A DNA stretch of 64,000 bases. Source: Topomyia yanbarensis (Eukaryota; Arthropoda; Insecta; Diptera; Culicidae). The notes under the pieces are model-generated. The model saw only the letters and a program-made list of their open reading frames with translations. It did no database searches and had not been told where the DNA came from. A program made the position numbers and the translations under genes. The stretch is from the NCBI RefSeq assembly GCF_030247195.1, contig NC_080671.1:204249897-204313896 (forward strand), read 5' to 3'. Positions 37,646-50,452 of this stretch are shown piece after piece (within the stretch, counting starts at the first letter, position 1; each line of letters starts with the position of its first letter).

Positions 37646-38934
37646 TAGGGTAATTTGGGGAGAGATGCCGCACATTTCTAAAAATCGATCCTGCATCAAA
37701 GTTAACCATTCAAAAATTGATGAAATCATTTTTGCGACAAGTCTATAAAATAGAGTGAAATAATTTTTGTCATAAACAAAAAATTCATCAAATTTCCACG
37801 AACATTTTACAAAAAAAGGTCATTTAGGGAGAGATGCCGCATGTGCGGGTGAGACGCCGCACCGTGGTCACAAACTGAAAAATGCTGAACGAAAGTATTT
37901 TTAGCTCTCGTTGATATTTTTGTGATTTAGTGTCTTTAGCTGAGTTTTATGAAGTTGCATTACACCTAGCACCTTCACTTTTCTTAAGGGGGTACTACCA
38001 TTTCCAGAAACATTTTTTTACTCAACATTTTAAAAATATTTTTCTTTCGCAACCTTGTGTAACGGTTAAGTTGGAGGTGTAACTTAATTAAGGATACTAA
38101 ATATGTATATGTTTGTACGAGCGATATATATCTATATGTTGGTAGCGGTTCCTTAAAAGTAGTGTTTGGCTGTTTCTCCCAACAATCAATTTATATAACT
38201 CAGGTTTGTTCTTGAAAGATTCATTTTGAAAAAGCATCAATTCGTTGAAATTTTCATTTTTGACATCACTACAAATCAATGCGTTCAAGAAAATTAGTGC
38301 CTGAAGCATTAAAGAATAAACCGAAGTAATAATTAATTACATATCGCTTGTTTAAAAACATAGATAAATAGAAAAATAGACTCATATTCCTATATGTCGC
38401 TGTGTTAGGTCCGTTTGTGGATATACCTTATTAAGAACCTATATCTGCCGCAAATGAACATTTAATGGCATTCCGAGATGAAAAAATACATTTTAGCTAC
38501 GCATCCTCCTCCATTGAGTGCGGCATCTCACCCGCAATTTTGATGCGGCATCTATCCTAATTGTAGGGGAGAGATGCCGCACGACGACATTTTCCTCTGA
38601 AATTATGGATGACAGTGCTCATAATCAGAACGCCTTCTAAAAGGTCCCAGCTATTCAACCGATACATGATTTACCAAATAAATCGAACAATTAAAAAAAC
38701 AAATTTTAATAAAGCATTGAAAAATTTTCGGCCCTCCATGATGCAACTGGACGCACATAATCATTAATAAAATTTTCGTGAATTTATAATAAGGATTATT
38801 TTACATCTCCAGTGTTGTAATTCTTCGAAAGACAAACTCACAATATCATATTACCGTACAAAAGTGATCCTTTATACCAGATATAGAGAGTGCGGCATCT
38901 CTCCTGACGCGGCATCTCTCCTGAAATTACCCTA
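37646..38934 (+). mobile_element. TA-flanked element with reiterated GAGATGCCGC motif, copy 1
   Basis: Ends TAGGGTAATTTGGGGAGAGA (37646-) and, reversed, TAGGGTAATTTCAGGAGAGA (to 38934). The motif GAGATGCCGC or its reverse recurs inside at about 37662, 37831, 37851 (GACGCCGC), 38520, 38545, 38571, 38890 and 38909. No transposase is seen. A second copy in opposite orientation lies at 45579-47163. Confidence 0.65.
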
Positions 38935-39684
38935 TACTGGTTGTGGAATGGGTGGCGACAGATCTATAGGTTAAATTGACTATTTAACTTATGTGGGTTG
39001 ATTTTTTGCTGTGAAGACAAACATATTTCTAAAAGGTCGCTAAAGCCTGCAGTAACTGAAGGATATGAGGACATCATTTAGTAAGAATGAATTGAAATAA
39101 AAGTACTTGTTGAGTAAGTCATGTTAAGACAAACAATTCAATATCAGAAATATTTAATAACTGATTTGAAGGTATGGGACGAACGTGTTTTTTTTTATTA
39201 TGATCCTCGTACATCACTAAAGCGATTCCTAATGATTAACCAAATACGTTGTATAATTAACATTGTGCCACCATTGTGTATACTCTGCAGCAGCTTGGCG
39301 AATCAATAAATGAATATAAACCGTGTTTCTTATGTATTACAAATATTAATGAGAATCAGGACACCATCTTTCTGCTCCATTTGCTTTCAGCACCCTTGAA
39401 GACTGAAGACAAACATAGATAATACCAAACTCGAAAAAAAATCTTTGGCATCATCGTTTCCATCACAATTATTAGATACAGATTTGATTCTAGAAGCGAT
39501 TGACGGTTCGGAACCATATTATCTGTTCTTCCTACACGTTTGACTAATCCGAGCCAACTGTTGTGATAAATAAAAGAACGTACTTTTCCCCATACAGTTG
39601 ATTATCACGCACACTCTTTTCCATGAATTGTGCTATGATGATTCGAGCGTCTAATAAACATTTATGCACGATACGACAACCGTT
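38935..39684. other. unassigned stretch upstream of the small gene candidate
   Basis: No transposon signature recognised. A short ORF (39121-39309) has no recognised domain. Confidence 0.3.
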
Positions 39685-39692
39685 TATATAAG
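39685..39692 (+). promoter_or_regulatory. TATA-box-like TATATAAG
   Basis: A good TATA match about 30 bp upstream of CTGACAGCT. It is 760 bp upstream of the peptide start, so it could drive it only through an upstream leader or intron. A pyrimidine-rich splice-acceptor-like TTTTCAG ends at 39806. Weak inference. Confidence 0.2.
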
Positions 39693-39806
39693 CAAAATTT
39701 TCTCGCTACGCTGACAGCTAGATAGACACATTTGCTGCTGCTCCAATAAACGCAATGATGGGCGAAAAATCTCATTTCCTTTTTATTCTCTTTCCTATCT
39801 TTTCAG

Positions 39807-40451
39807 GTCAGTTCTGGTAGGATGTGATAAAAGTGGTTTCCCTTCGCCGAGACGAAATCGATTTCGAGAAGATACCGAAGACGGACAACATTTGAAAAAC
39901 CAATTTTGCCACTTTTACAACTCCACGTTTTATTAAGCATGGTTTATCGTCGCCCGCCAAGCACAATGGGCCGTAGAAGTTTATCGTGCCTGTCGACATT
40001 TGCCGGCTGGATTTTCCTTTTACAATCATTCGACTTTTCCCTTTAGCTGTCCGAAAACGCCAAATAATCGTATGAAGAGGCGATGATCAAAGAGTACAAC
40101 ATGCAATTTCCGACCTACAATCGAATGGCGTTGATGTGCTTTCTTAGCAGAGCTAATGTCGTGTTGTATCTACAATGCTGGGTCTCACGTTTCACCAAAA
40201 ACCAAAGGGCGTTACAGTTGTTTCCAATGCCAGCACAAATGGCTTTTGAAATGAATACAAATCTGGAGCGTTTCAATAGGGATGACAGGATTGTCTACAT
40301 TTGTCAAAGTAGCAAATTTCAACATACTAATAGTCGAAAGCTTGGTTGGGATGATCCGACTATAGCATTCACGGGTTACATTATTACACACAACCGAGAC
40401 ATCCCTTAGAAAAACTTACCTTCATTTCGCCTGCGAGCATCAAGATTCAGG
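39807..40451 (+). other. possible leader or decayed coding sequence upstream of the peptide gene
   Basis: Less AT-biased than the surroundings. Plus frames show long runs broken by single stops, for example around FIVARQAQWAVEVYRACRH and MTGLSTFVKVANFN. I recognise no family. It may be a 5' leader, a decayed paralogous exon or an old transposon. Confidence 0.25.
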
Positions 40452-40687
40452 ATGTACATACGTTGCTTCCTATTCCTAGTTGCATGCATCGCATCTGCAG
40501 GTATAACGTTATCAATAGTTAATATCTAAATCGAATTTTCATTCTAAACCGTACAGCGTTACCATGCTGTAGTAGAACTGCGGATCCCGTTACGAAAGCT
40601 AACTATTCTATTTTATTTACGCAAGCAGATACTTGGTGGATATACAGTTATATGAATCCAAACGATTGCTATAGGTGCTTTCTGTAA
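40452..40687 (+). CDS. candidate two-exon gene for a 59-residue secreted Cys-containing peptide
   Basis: Exon 1 (40452-40500) encodes MYIRCFLFLVACIASA, a textbook signal peptide with a likely cut after ASA. A GT donor is at 40501. The intron is 40501-40556 (56 bp, ending GTACAG), a typical length for short dipteran introns. Exon 2 (40557-40687) continues after a split codon with ALPCCSRTADPVTK, then a Trp/Tyr-rich stretch with DTWWIYSYMN, and ends DCYRCFL before TAA. The mature part would be about 43 residues with four Cys (CC near the start, CxxC near the end), enough for two disulfides. A poly(A) signal follows 79 bp after the stop. I do not recognise the family and assign no function. It would be missed by ORF scans because neither exon exceeds 45 codons. 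Transcription is unproven. Confidence 0.5.
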
Positions 40688-40766
40688 CCGAAGACGAGGA
40701 GTTGAATTCAAATATGTGATTCTTAGAACGGGTATTGTTTAACAATTTCCTGCAAAATTGTTTCAT

Positions 40767-40772
40767 AATAAA
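40767..40772 (+). terminator. AATAAA polyadenylation signal for the peptide gene
   Basis: Canonical hexamer 79 bp after the TAA at 40685-40687, followed by T-rich sequence. Placement fits a short 3' untranslated region, but the hexamer is common by chance in AT-rich DNA. Confidence 0.4.
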
Positions 40773-40779
40773 ATCTTTG

Positions 40780-41947
40780 CAATTTTTCTTGTAAGTAAAC
40801 AGAACGTCCCAGTGAGCTAGTAGACAAATTTTTCAAACAGTTTACCAACAACGGTTTCTGATTAAATATTTAGATTTCCTAAATAATCGTCCGGAGCAAT
40901 CCAATGTTAAATCAAATCATATAGCCTCAATCTGTAGGACCAACGAGTCATGGCAAACCGGATGACGCACCGAAGGTCGATAAAACGAAATTGAAAATTC
41001 AGCAAATGAATCCGCCCAGTGAAGTCAAATCCACCAGATTAGGGAGAGAAACGGAATGTTAAAAACGACGAGAAGGCATATAACTTTAATTTTCAATTTA
41101 GTCTCATCCATGAATATTCACCACAAGTAGATTGGCGGGTTCCACTGCCACCAGGCATTCGAAATGACCTTTTTCTTCGGTACGGCTTACGAGTATCTTG
41201 CTTGACTACATTTTCTTATGCAAACAAGATGGTTTAAGGTTCAAGTCATGACATTCAATTTAACATTGATTTCTTAAATATAAGACCGTAGCTCTGCGAT
41301 ATTTGTTTCTTTCATTATTATTTATTGCTCTACTCGATCAGGCCTACAACCCATACTAGGTATCGATCTTCAGAATGAAGATGAATAGAGTTCTAGCGCT
41401 CTTTCGATTAAATTTTCTCCAACCGGAAGTTTTGGGCCTCTATAATTCCGAGAATGAAGTTATTCGCGTCTCCAGTACTATACCGGAAAAATCCCACCAC
41501 CATGAGCCCCTTCAAAAAATTTGGATTCCCTCACAGCGGTACAGACAAGGGTATTCCAGAAGGCTTGTCATTGGATCCATTTGGTAGTCCCTTCATCTGA
41601 GCAGTGAAATTTTTCTTCGGCCCAACTTAAAGATAGCGTTCTGGGAATTGGAGTTGGGCATTACTGTTAGGTTTTTGCTCCACCAGATGTTTCAATAATT
41701 CTCTCTTAAGGGGTCCATACTATATAAATTCATACTAACACCTGTGTTCTAAAATAGTTCCACTCGTATATTTCCAATTCTTCAGTGCGTTGCCAAATTT
41801 GAATTGAAAATCGTTTATAGCTTAATGTATATACTGGCATACTGGTTTCATCAATATCCCAATGCATCATATCGATCAAACAGTTGCAGAACACATTGAC
41901 TCGTATCCCATGTTATCAAACCTTTAAAGAACATCAGATAAACAAGC
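40780..41947. other. unassigned stretch
   Basis: The ORF at 41375-41587 (plus) has no recognised domain. No repeat ends are seen. Confidence 0.3.
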
Positions 41948-42299
41948 GGGATGATTAGGGTTACCAGATGGGATAAGAGTAAAATAAGGACATCCTGAAT
42001 CTTGACCGAGGCTAACAAATTTTGCTCATCTGCATTGAAATTTGTATGGATATTTGGAAAGACGACACGTACTGGATGAAGAGTCTGTTATACCCTTAAA
42101 TTGTTCTACGATAGCGAATGTCGGTGTCGATTCGAGATTGCAATACATCGGAAATGCAAACTGGTTCCGAAACATCTCAGCGTACAGACAAGAAATCGAG
42201 GTCAAGTAAGTTTTTACAGCTGTTTTTAGGTCAAGTAAGCTTTTACAGTGAAATTTGCTCTGACTAGCTGCAATGCTTTGAATATCATTTTGGTTATAA

Positions 42300-42815
42300 G
42301 TTGCTCACTCTACATTACCGTCTTCGAGTGTAAAACGGACCAAAGCACAATATTGTACTTTTAAACAATGTATATTCGTAAATCGTAAAGTTCTTAGTGA
42401 CTTTAAAAATGAATCCTAGCAGCTTAGAGGCCTTAGAAATAGTGTACTCAAGGTGGTGTTTAAAGTTTAGTTCGGGATCTAGGTAGACTCCCAAATCTTG
42501 AACAGAGGAGTTCCGTTTGAGAACGATTTGTGAAATATTGCAGTCGAAATTAACTTTCGTACCGAATACTTGGGAGCATTTAACATCATCCTATTGGCAT
42601 AGAACCAATTGGTGGAAACATCCAACTGGGACTGCAAGAATTCTGCGTCTTTAGTATTCCTGATAAGGTGAAATAGTTTGAAGTCGTTAGCAAACGGAAG
42701 TTTCATGTACTTCAGCAAATAGTTTACGTCGTTTAAATAGAGCAGAAATCTGAATGGTCCAAGATGACTACCCTGAGGAATAGAACCCTGTGCTAGAAAA
42801 TGAGAGCTGTTCAAA
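42300..42815 (-). pseudogene. Jockey-type RT fragment nested in the hAT-like element
   Basis: Motif B IPQGSHLGPFRFLLYLNDV, then FANDFKLFHLI in place of YADD (second Asp to Asn). A frame change near 42500 leads to VQDLGVYLDPELNFKHHLEY and ISKASKLLGFIFK, then LKVQYCALVRFTLEDGNVE. Both ends are missing. It is homologous in layout to the RT at 34917-35864 but older and broken. Confidence 0.65.
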
Positions 42816-42962
42816 ATTTTATGCTTTGAATTAGAGGACTAAATCATTTTTTCAGCCAACACTCAACAAGATAAGAAACAAGCTTTAGTTTGAAACATTA
42901 CTTCAATCAATAAACTTTATCAATGCTTTTGAATCATTAATCTGAACATTAGAAATCAAATG

Positions 42963-43034
42963 TACTGCCGTTATAAGCTTAATTGTCCCATGTTCTATGG
43001 GATTCCCTATATACATGGGACAATTTTGCGTAGA
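42963..43034. repeat. 72 bp hairpin with CTGCCGTT ends
   Basis: Arms ACTGCCGTT plus AATTGTCCCATG and CATGGGACAATT plus AACGGCAGT, with an internal mismatch block and GTA on both sides. Probably a minimal foldback or MITE remnant inside the hAT-like element. Confidence 0.5.
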
Positions 43035-43232
43035 ACGGCAGTGTACTGTAGGGAAGTGATCAACTAAAATGGCCAATAAAATGTTTCATTCGCTTGGCCG
43101 AACTTAATCTGATTGATTTTAAATATACCATTGACTAGAACTAAGGACATTTGAAGTAAAATTAAGGACACTTTCCCAAATCATCGAAATTAAGTCCTTT
43201 AATATAAGACGGTTGGTAGCCCTAGGGATGAT

Positions 43233-44154
43233 ACTAGCGGCAGGAAATGCATCACAATTCAAGCGTTACACAAAGCAAGCGTTCAGCGGAAGTGGAAACA
43301 TGATTCAAGAAAAAACACAACATTTCTTATAGATTTGATAATCTCTAGTTTTAGATCTATGAGAAGAAACTTCGAAAAAACAAATGCATCTTTTTATATT
43401 TTGTCAGCATTGTCAGAATTAGAATTTGGAAGTATAAACAATATTGATATTTTCGTTGATAAGCCGAAAATACCCTTTACAAATAAGCTTGACCGTCAAG
43501 AGACATTTTCAATTAGAATAGCGACGTTCGTCCATAGGGTTTACACCTCTGGAGTGGCTTTGACCCGGATATTTTCACTGACCTGGGGGATGATGGATTA
43601 TGAGTGAAACTAGACAGAAATTGGAATCAAGGCGATAGCTCGACGTTTTAGAGCACTTTAATCGCTTTTTATTACTTAATGATCTACAAATAGTCAAATA
43701 TTTATTCTTTCATTACCAATATTATCTCACAACCACTGTAGAGTGTTATGTTTTTGCCAAAATTATTGCGGATCACTCACCCATGGTGTTCAAAGAAAGC
43801 TGTACATTTTTTTACATTTGAGAACGGTTTTGTCGATTAGGTGTAATATTTTACTTCCCCGGCTAAATGCCCAGAATACAAAAGCACCAGCTACTCGTCG
43901 TGGTGGATAAATTGAACGAGCATTGCTCTCATTCACAACTAACAGGAAAAGATGAACAACGGAGCCAGGGTGGCGGCATCACATGGGTATCACTATGTGG
44001 CGTTGGATATTCATCATCAGAGGTCCTAACAAAGGTGTAAAACTCACCTTCATAACAAACAGTTAAGGGTTACTGCAGGAGTAGCAACAACACCGGTAAA
44101 ATTCGTTTTATGTTGACCTAGCCAGTTGAATTAGAACAAATCCGCCATACCGTG
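43233..44154. other. unassigned stretch
   Basis: One ORF at 43335-43607 (plus, 90 codons, from within ISSFRSMRRNFEKTNASFY) has reasonable composition but no recognised family and no splice context. It is not called as a gene. Confidence 0.3.
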
Positions 44155-44520
44155 CACACCAAAAAATAATGAAAATTAAACGACATGTAAATCAATACGA
44201 ATGTAAATATGCAAAGCTTGAATCAAAAATTTGATTGAAAATTAAGTTGAAAAGCATGTGATTTTACACTTTCGTTCGTGTAATATTACATGTTATTTAT
44301 TTTACAGCAATATGGGATTAAAAATACATTCAAGAGCATTGGTTCGCCGTTTAATGAAACTGTAATTTCGAATCAACGTGTAAAATTACAATAAATATCG
44401 CTGAAAAAAGCACGACAAGTTGTGTGTATTTGTGCTGGAACTTAATTTTACATTTATATTCATGCTCCAAATATGTGCATGAAAATAAATTTAAAATTAC
44501 AAAATATTTTTTTCTGTGTG
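44155..44520. mobile_element. possible 366 bp MITE with CACAC ends
   Basis: The left end CACACCAAAAAATAATG and the reverse complement of the right end (CACACAGAAAAAAATATTTTG) are similar. The interior repeats TGTAAAATTACA-like words in both orientations. A target duplication is not clear. Confidence 0.4.
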
Positions 44521-45578
44521 GTTCAGCTGTCGATAAGCACCACCAACAGTGAAGTGATTTGGTAAAATTGCAGAAAAAAACTTTATACACCATTTTGAGC
44601 GACGTAATGAGATATTGACCTTTTACCCCATGTGTACCTCTACGCGAATGGAGCGCGTTTTCCGCATTAAAACCCTCGTACCGCAGATATCTGCAGATGC
44701 CGGTAAAGGGGGATACCATTTCAAGAGTGTCTTCTTTCTTCAGCAAACAAAGGGATTTGCTTGTTTAATCCCGAACAAACAGTGAAAGCGCAGAGGGACG
44801 TTTCAGTAGATGTGTGACACCAGTAGAATAGTGGGCGATTCTGTGGCACCTCATTAAAAGGAGTACCTAAATAAAATTATCTGAAATGAACATCTTGCAG
44901 AAGCAAACCTTCGCATGTTTGCGCAGGAAAACGAAAACTTCAAACAAAAGCTCATCGTAGAATTTCATCGTCGGTCCAACCAACGTCAGAACTTCGCCAA
45001 TCACTGTGGCTGACGCAGTTAGGTGTGTGATGGTATATCCGACATCAACATGTAGATAGTATCAAGAAAATTCCAACATAATTAAAAACATAAAAACTTA
45101 TTACGAACCAGTTGAAATAGCGCAGAAGCGCTATTATCACGCATATTGCCAATCTGCAATGGTAGTCTACCTTATAAATCTTTGTGTTGTACTAATTAAA
45201 TTTTCGTTTAGTTTTTGCGATTTGATAATGAGTGGAAAACCCTACAAGGATATAAACGTGTAGATACATACATATTGTCAACAAGTTAAAAGTGAGGAGA
45301 AGATAAGTTTATAATGTTTGTGGTGGTGGTAGCGCAAATAATAAAATTATGATTTTATTTGTGGGTCACTTTGAGAATTTAAATTGTTGTTAGGTGGGCA
45401 GATACTTCCGGGAGTTAAACACAGGGATGTTGTTTCGTTAGTGATTATCATTATTACCTGTCTTATATTAATTAAAAAAACAACTAAGAAGAGCCTGTGA
45501 AATAATTTGATTTATCACTTTAAGTATCTGCTACCAACATCCGTTCAACTTCCTTTTATTCTCCAATTCCTGTTCGTG
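44521..45578. other. unassigned stretch
   Basis: The ORF at 44351-44746 (minus) overlaps the MITE end and shows no domain. Nothing else is supported. Confidence 0.3.
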
Positions 45579-47163
<1,585 letters not shown>

Positions 47164-47427
47164 ATATAATATAAAAGCTTTTTAACAACTCTTTCACTGC
47201 ATTTCTCCAAATTATGCACGGTTGGAGACAGAAACTTTTCGTAATTCATATGCCCAGAAGTGAGGTACTATTGGCTTTCCGTTTTTTTCTATTCGTTTAT
47301 TGGACAAGGCTCATAGCGGCAGCTTAATGGAGCTTTCTATTGCGCTCAGAGACCTTATTTCACGGCGGGAGAATGTTTGTCTGCTTGCCTACTGCACCAT
47401 GGGGGTCATTTAATTCTTTCGTGTCTT
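47164..47427. other. short unassigned stretch
   Basis: No gene recognised. It could be decayed RT sequence of the adjacent element. Confidence 0.25.
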
Positions 47428-48720
47428 TCAGGTAGCAGGGTATCGAGTTCTCCACGAAGAAAACTGAGCTAGTCGTATTTTCAAGGAAGCGTGAACCAGC
47501 GCAACTAAAGCTTCAAATAATCGGTCAAATTATTACTCAGGATTTCAACTTTCAAATATCTCGGGGTCTGATTCGACTTTAAAGGTACCTGGGGATGTCA
47601 CATTAGGTATCTGAAACAAAAGTGGCAACAAAGGATCAACTTTATCCGTACAATAACCGGAACATGGTGGGGGACCACCCAGGAGACCTGATCAGACTGT
47701 ACCAAACAACGATATTATCGGTGATGGAGTACGGGAGTTTCTGTTTCCGCTCCGCTGCGAACATACATTTCATCAAACGGATCCAATATTGTTGTTTGCG
47801 TATTGCTTTGGGTTGCATGCACTCAACTCATACAATGAGTCTGCGTCAAAGTCTGAGAAGTACCGGCGGACGTCCTTCTGCTGAAAAATCGATTTAGGGA
47901 TCTCTCATATCGATTGCTCATCCGATTCGATATCCTGAACCCGTTAGTAATAGTAAATTTCGAGAGGCTTGTCCAGCTCAATTCACAAGCCCGATTTTTT
48001 TTCTAGTACTTTAATTACATGGCACAACGTCTTCATATCATCCCAACCGTGTGAATCTCCCTCAAGCTTCTGATTCAACTGTATTCTTCGACACATCCAT
48101 GAAAGACGAGATTCGTGGGATCCCAGATCACATAGTCAGTAATCCCAAACATCTTTCATAGTAAATTTCGAGAAGTTGACTACTACAAGATGTTTTACAC
48201 CGACGGGTGAAGCCGCGACGGTTCCACTGGCTTCGATATATTCAATCAGCGTCATGTTTTGCGATATATTCAATCAAAACCTCACCGCGTCATTCAAACT
48301 CAATGATCTTGTTTCAGTTTACGTCGCAGAGCTTGCTGCTATTCAGTGGATCCTTGGGATTATTGATACTTTGCCTATCGATCATTACTTTATTTTCTCG
48401 AATAGCCTCAGTTCAATAGAAGGTCTCCGTTCAATGAAACATGAAATATTTTCTGTGGAAAATCTGGGAGCTCCTGTGTGCTTTGTCTGTAAGATAGTAT
48501 AAGATTACCTTAGTTTTGGTTCCCTCACATTGCTCCATCCCAGGTAATGAAGAAGCGGCTTTAGGAGGTGACATGTACGAAAGTCCAATCTGCTCCTAAG
48601 AATTTTTCAATATCTCTCATCACAGCACGCTAAAAAGTTGGCAGACATCTTGGAGCAATGCACAGAGGAGTGGTCGAATCCTGGCTAAAATTATTTGCTG
48701 CTGCAATTGTTGTTATTATG
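47428..48720 (+). pseudogene. Jockey-type RT C-terminus plus RNase H remnant
   Basis: Plus strand: GIEFSTKKTELVVFSRKREP at 47430, then frame loss, HPGDLIRLYQTTILSVMEYG (near 47690), IQYCCLRIALGCMHSTHTMS, a stop-containing linker, then RNase H with MFYTDG (48190), VYVAELAAIQW (near 48330) and FSNSLSSIEG, where the expected Asp is Asn. A near-final GNEEAALGG word is at 48547. At least four frame breaks. The 5' part of RT is missing. RNase H in a Jockey-like copy parallels the fragment at 16204-16340. Confidence 0.65.
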
Positions 48721-48828
48721 CTCTAATATGAATTAAAAATAGGCAATAACTAGTTTTTTCGGCATCTAATCACCTACCAGTGCAGAGGCTAATTTTCTAT
48801 ATCATTTCGAATACTAGTAATTTTGAGG

Positions 48829-49000
48829 GGTTTTTTTTATTTTGATTATAGAGGTTTTAACCTTAGGGTCATTCGCCTCTTTGTCGGGTTAGAGATACCT
48901 CTTTAGAAAAATCTCTAACCCTATATGCGGGGTTGGGAATCGAACCCAGGTGAGCTGCGTAGAAGGCAATCGATTTACCAACTACGCTATCACCACCCTC
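48829..49000 (-). mobile_element. tRNA-derived SINE (Feilai-like)
   Basis: The minus strand starts GGGTGGTGATAGC, with box A TAGCGTAGTTGG (48978-48989) and box B GGTTCGATTCC (48936-48946), then a unique body (GGCGAATGACCCTAAGG) and a short A-rich tail. A 13 bp target duplication AGTAATTTTGAGG/AGTAATTTCGAGG flanks it at 48816-48828 and 49001-49013. The promoter is internal Pol III. The name is from resemblance to the Aedes Feilai SINE. A body/tail fragment recurs at 55198-55245. Confidence 0.8.
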
Positions 49001-49038
49001 AGTAATTTCGAGGTGACTTTTTCGAATAAATTAGTTTT

Positions 49039-49266
49039 AAGGTTATGTGTTTCGGTTATGCAGTCTACAGTTTACAAAAACACTATTTTGTCTTCATCCG
49101 ACGTTTCGGTCCGTTTGGAAACTTTTTCAAGGATTCAATAATGCTTGAAAAAGGTCCCAAACGGACCGAAACGTCGGATGAAGACAAAATAGTGTTTTTG
49201 TAAACCGCAGACTGCATAGCTGAAATACATAACCTTATAGTTATTGCAGTCGACCCCCATTCTAAA
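49039..49266. mobile_element. 228 bp palindromic insertion with 15 bp TSD and hammerhead-like core
   Basis: Two roughly 100 bp arms (from 49039 and to about 49238) pair with few mismatches around a short centre at 49132-49140. Identical GAATAAATTAGTTTT at 49024-49038 and 49267-49281 marks the insertion. Each arm carries a stem GGTCC..GGACC followed by GAAACGTC (plus strand near 49153-49180, minus strand in the other arm). This arrangement resembles the minimal hammerhead ribozymes of Penelope-like retroelements, but the CUGANGA box is degenerate (CTTGAAAAAG). Ribozyme activity is a hypothesis. Confidence 0.55.
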
Positions 49267-49281
49267 GAATAAATTAGTTTT

Positions 49282-50452
49282 TCCTGTACTGTATAAACAG
49301 ATGATTAGTGAAACAGGGAGAGGAGAAGGGACGCCTGTGCTCGTATTCATAAAGATGCACTTTTTCAAACATAGTACTAGTCCCTATAGCATTTTGGTGT
49401 ACCTAAAATTAATAAAAATTTTAATATTTTAAAATTGCTTTTTTGTGGACAAGATTGAAAGAGTTCGAATGTTTTTCGGATGGCTGAAATCTTGTTTTGC
49501 AATATTGCTTCAGCAACTTTACCGGATCTCGCCGTATTATACTTTTTTTTCATTCAAATTTGGTATAAAATGTTTAAAAAAAAGATATTTTTGAATGTTT
49601 GTGCAATACACAACAAGTCTACTATTTTCAGTTGGTTTTAGGCTGAAGTTATACAAACGGTTGTGTTGATTTGTGTGTTGTAAAATTGTATGTCTTATTT
49701 AATTCAGTCAAGATCACTAGAAAGCGATATTGCTGGATATATAATTAAAATGTCTAAAAATCTCTTAAAATATCAAAATCCATTCCATTTTGGTATCCAC
49801 GCAAAATTTTGCCTAATTTTGCTACATTATGCAGTAGTTTTTTAGGTACGTAAAAAATATAACGAAATGAAAAATTGAAAAAATGCCAAAATATTCTGAC
49901 TCCCGCGGTAGAAGACAACGGGTTAGGTCACCGGGAAACTCTAAGCTTGCTCATATGCCACTTTTCCACGCTTTTCTAAACTTTCTTCCTTTAATTCTTT
50001 GCTTTTCCTTGAGTGACCGCATGGAGGGTGCCAACACTAACTTTTTAAGGAAGAGCGATTGAATATCGACATGTCTAGAAGAATTACTGCAAAATACCTA
50101 TTCTACAACTTTGTGGAAGACACCTAATGTCTATCTCTGATCTGATGCATATAATGCCATCTAGCGGTAAAAATGAGAGTTAGTGGGTTTTCTCCATGTA
50201 AATTGTCGAAAATTCCATATAATCTTCAGGTACGTTGTTCCGGTAGCTAGGCTTGTCCAATTTGTTTCTAATTTTGAGCCTGGGGTGGACCAATCGAGTT
50301 TTTAAAAATTCATTATTTTTCTAGGCAGTGGTCTAAGCGGTCAGCCATTCCGACTTTGATATTCGGTAGCTTTCGGTTTATTCATGTGAAGACAATTTGA
50401 TATTGAAAATGATTTAGCTGCTTTAGATGGAAAGGTTCAATGTGTTAGAATT
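49282..50452. other. unassigned intergenic stretch
   Basis: No gene or repeat ends recognised. Confidence 0.3.

Larger units (their letters stand above)
41956..43224. mobile_element. 1.27 kb hAT-like element, TSD GGGATGAT
   Basis: TIRs TAGGGTTACCA (41956-41966) and TGGTAGCCCTA (43214-43224) match at 10 of 11. Identical 8 bp GGGATGAT at 41948-41955 and 43225-43232. The termini are related to but distinct from the TAGGGTGACCATA element at 30932. It contains a Jockey RT fragment and a tiny hairpin but no hAT transposase. Confidence 0.8.

Noticed and set aside
48829..49000. Possible functional tRNA gene
   Set aside because: Box A and B are present, but no acceptor stem closes, a non-tRNA body follows, and a target duplication marks it as a SINE.
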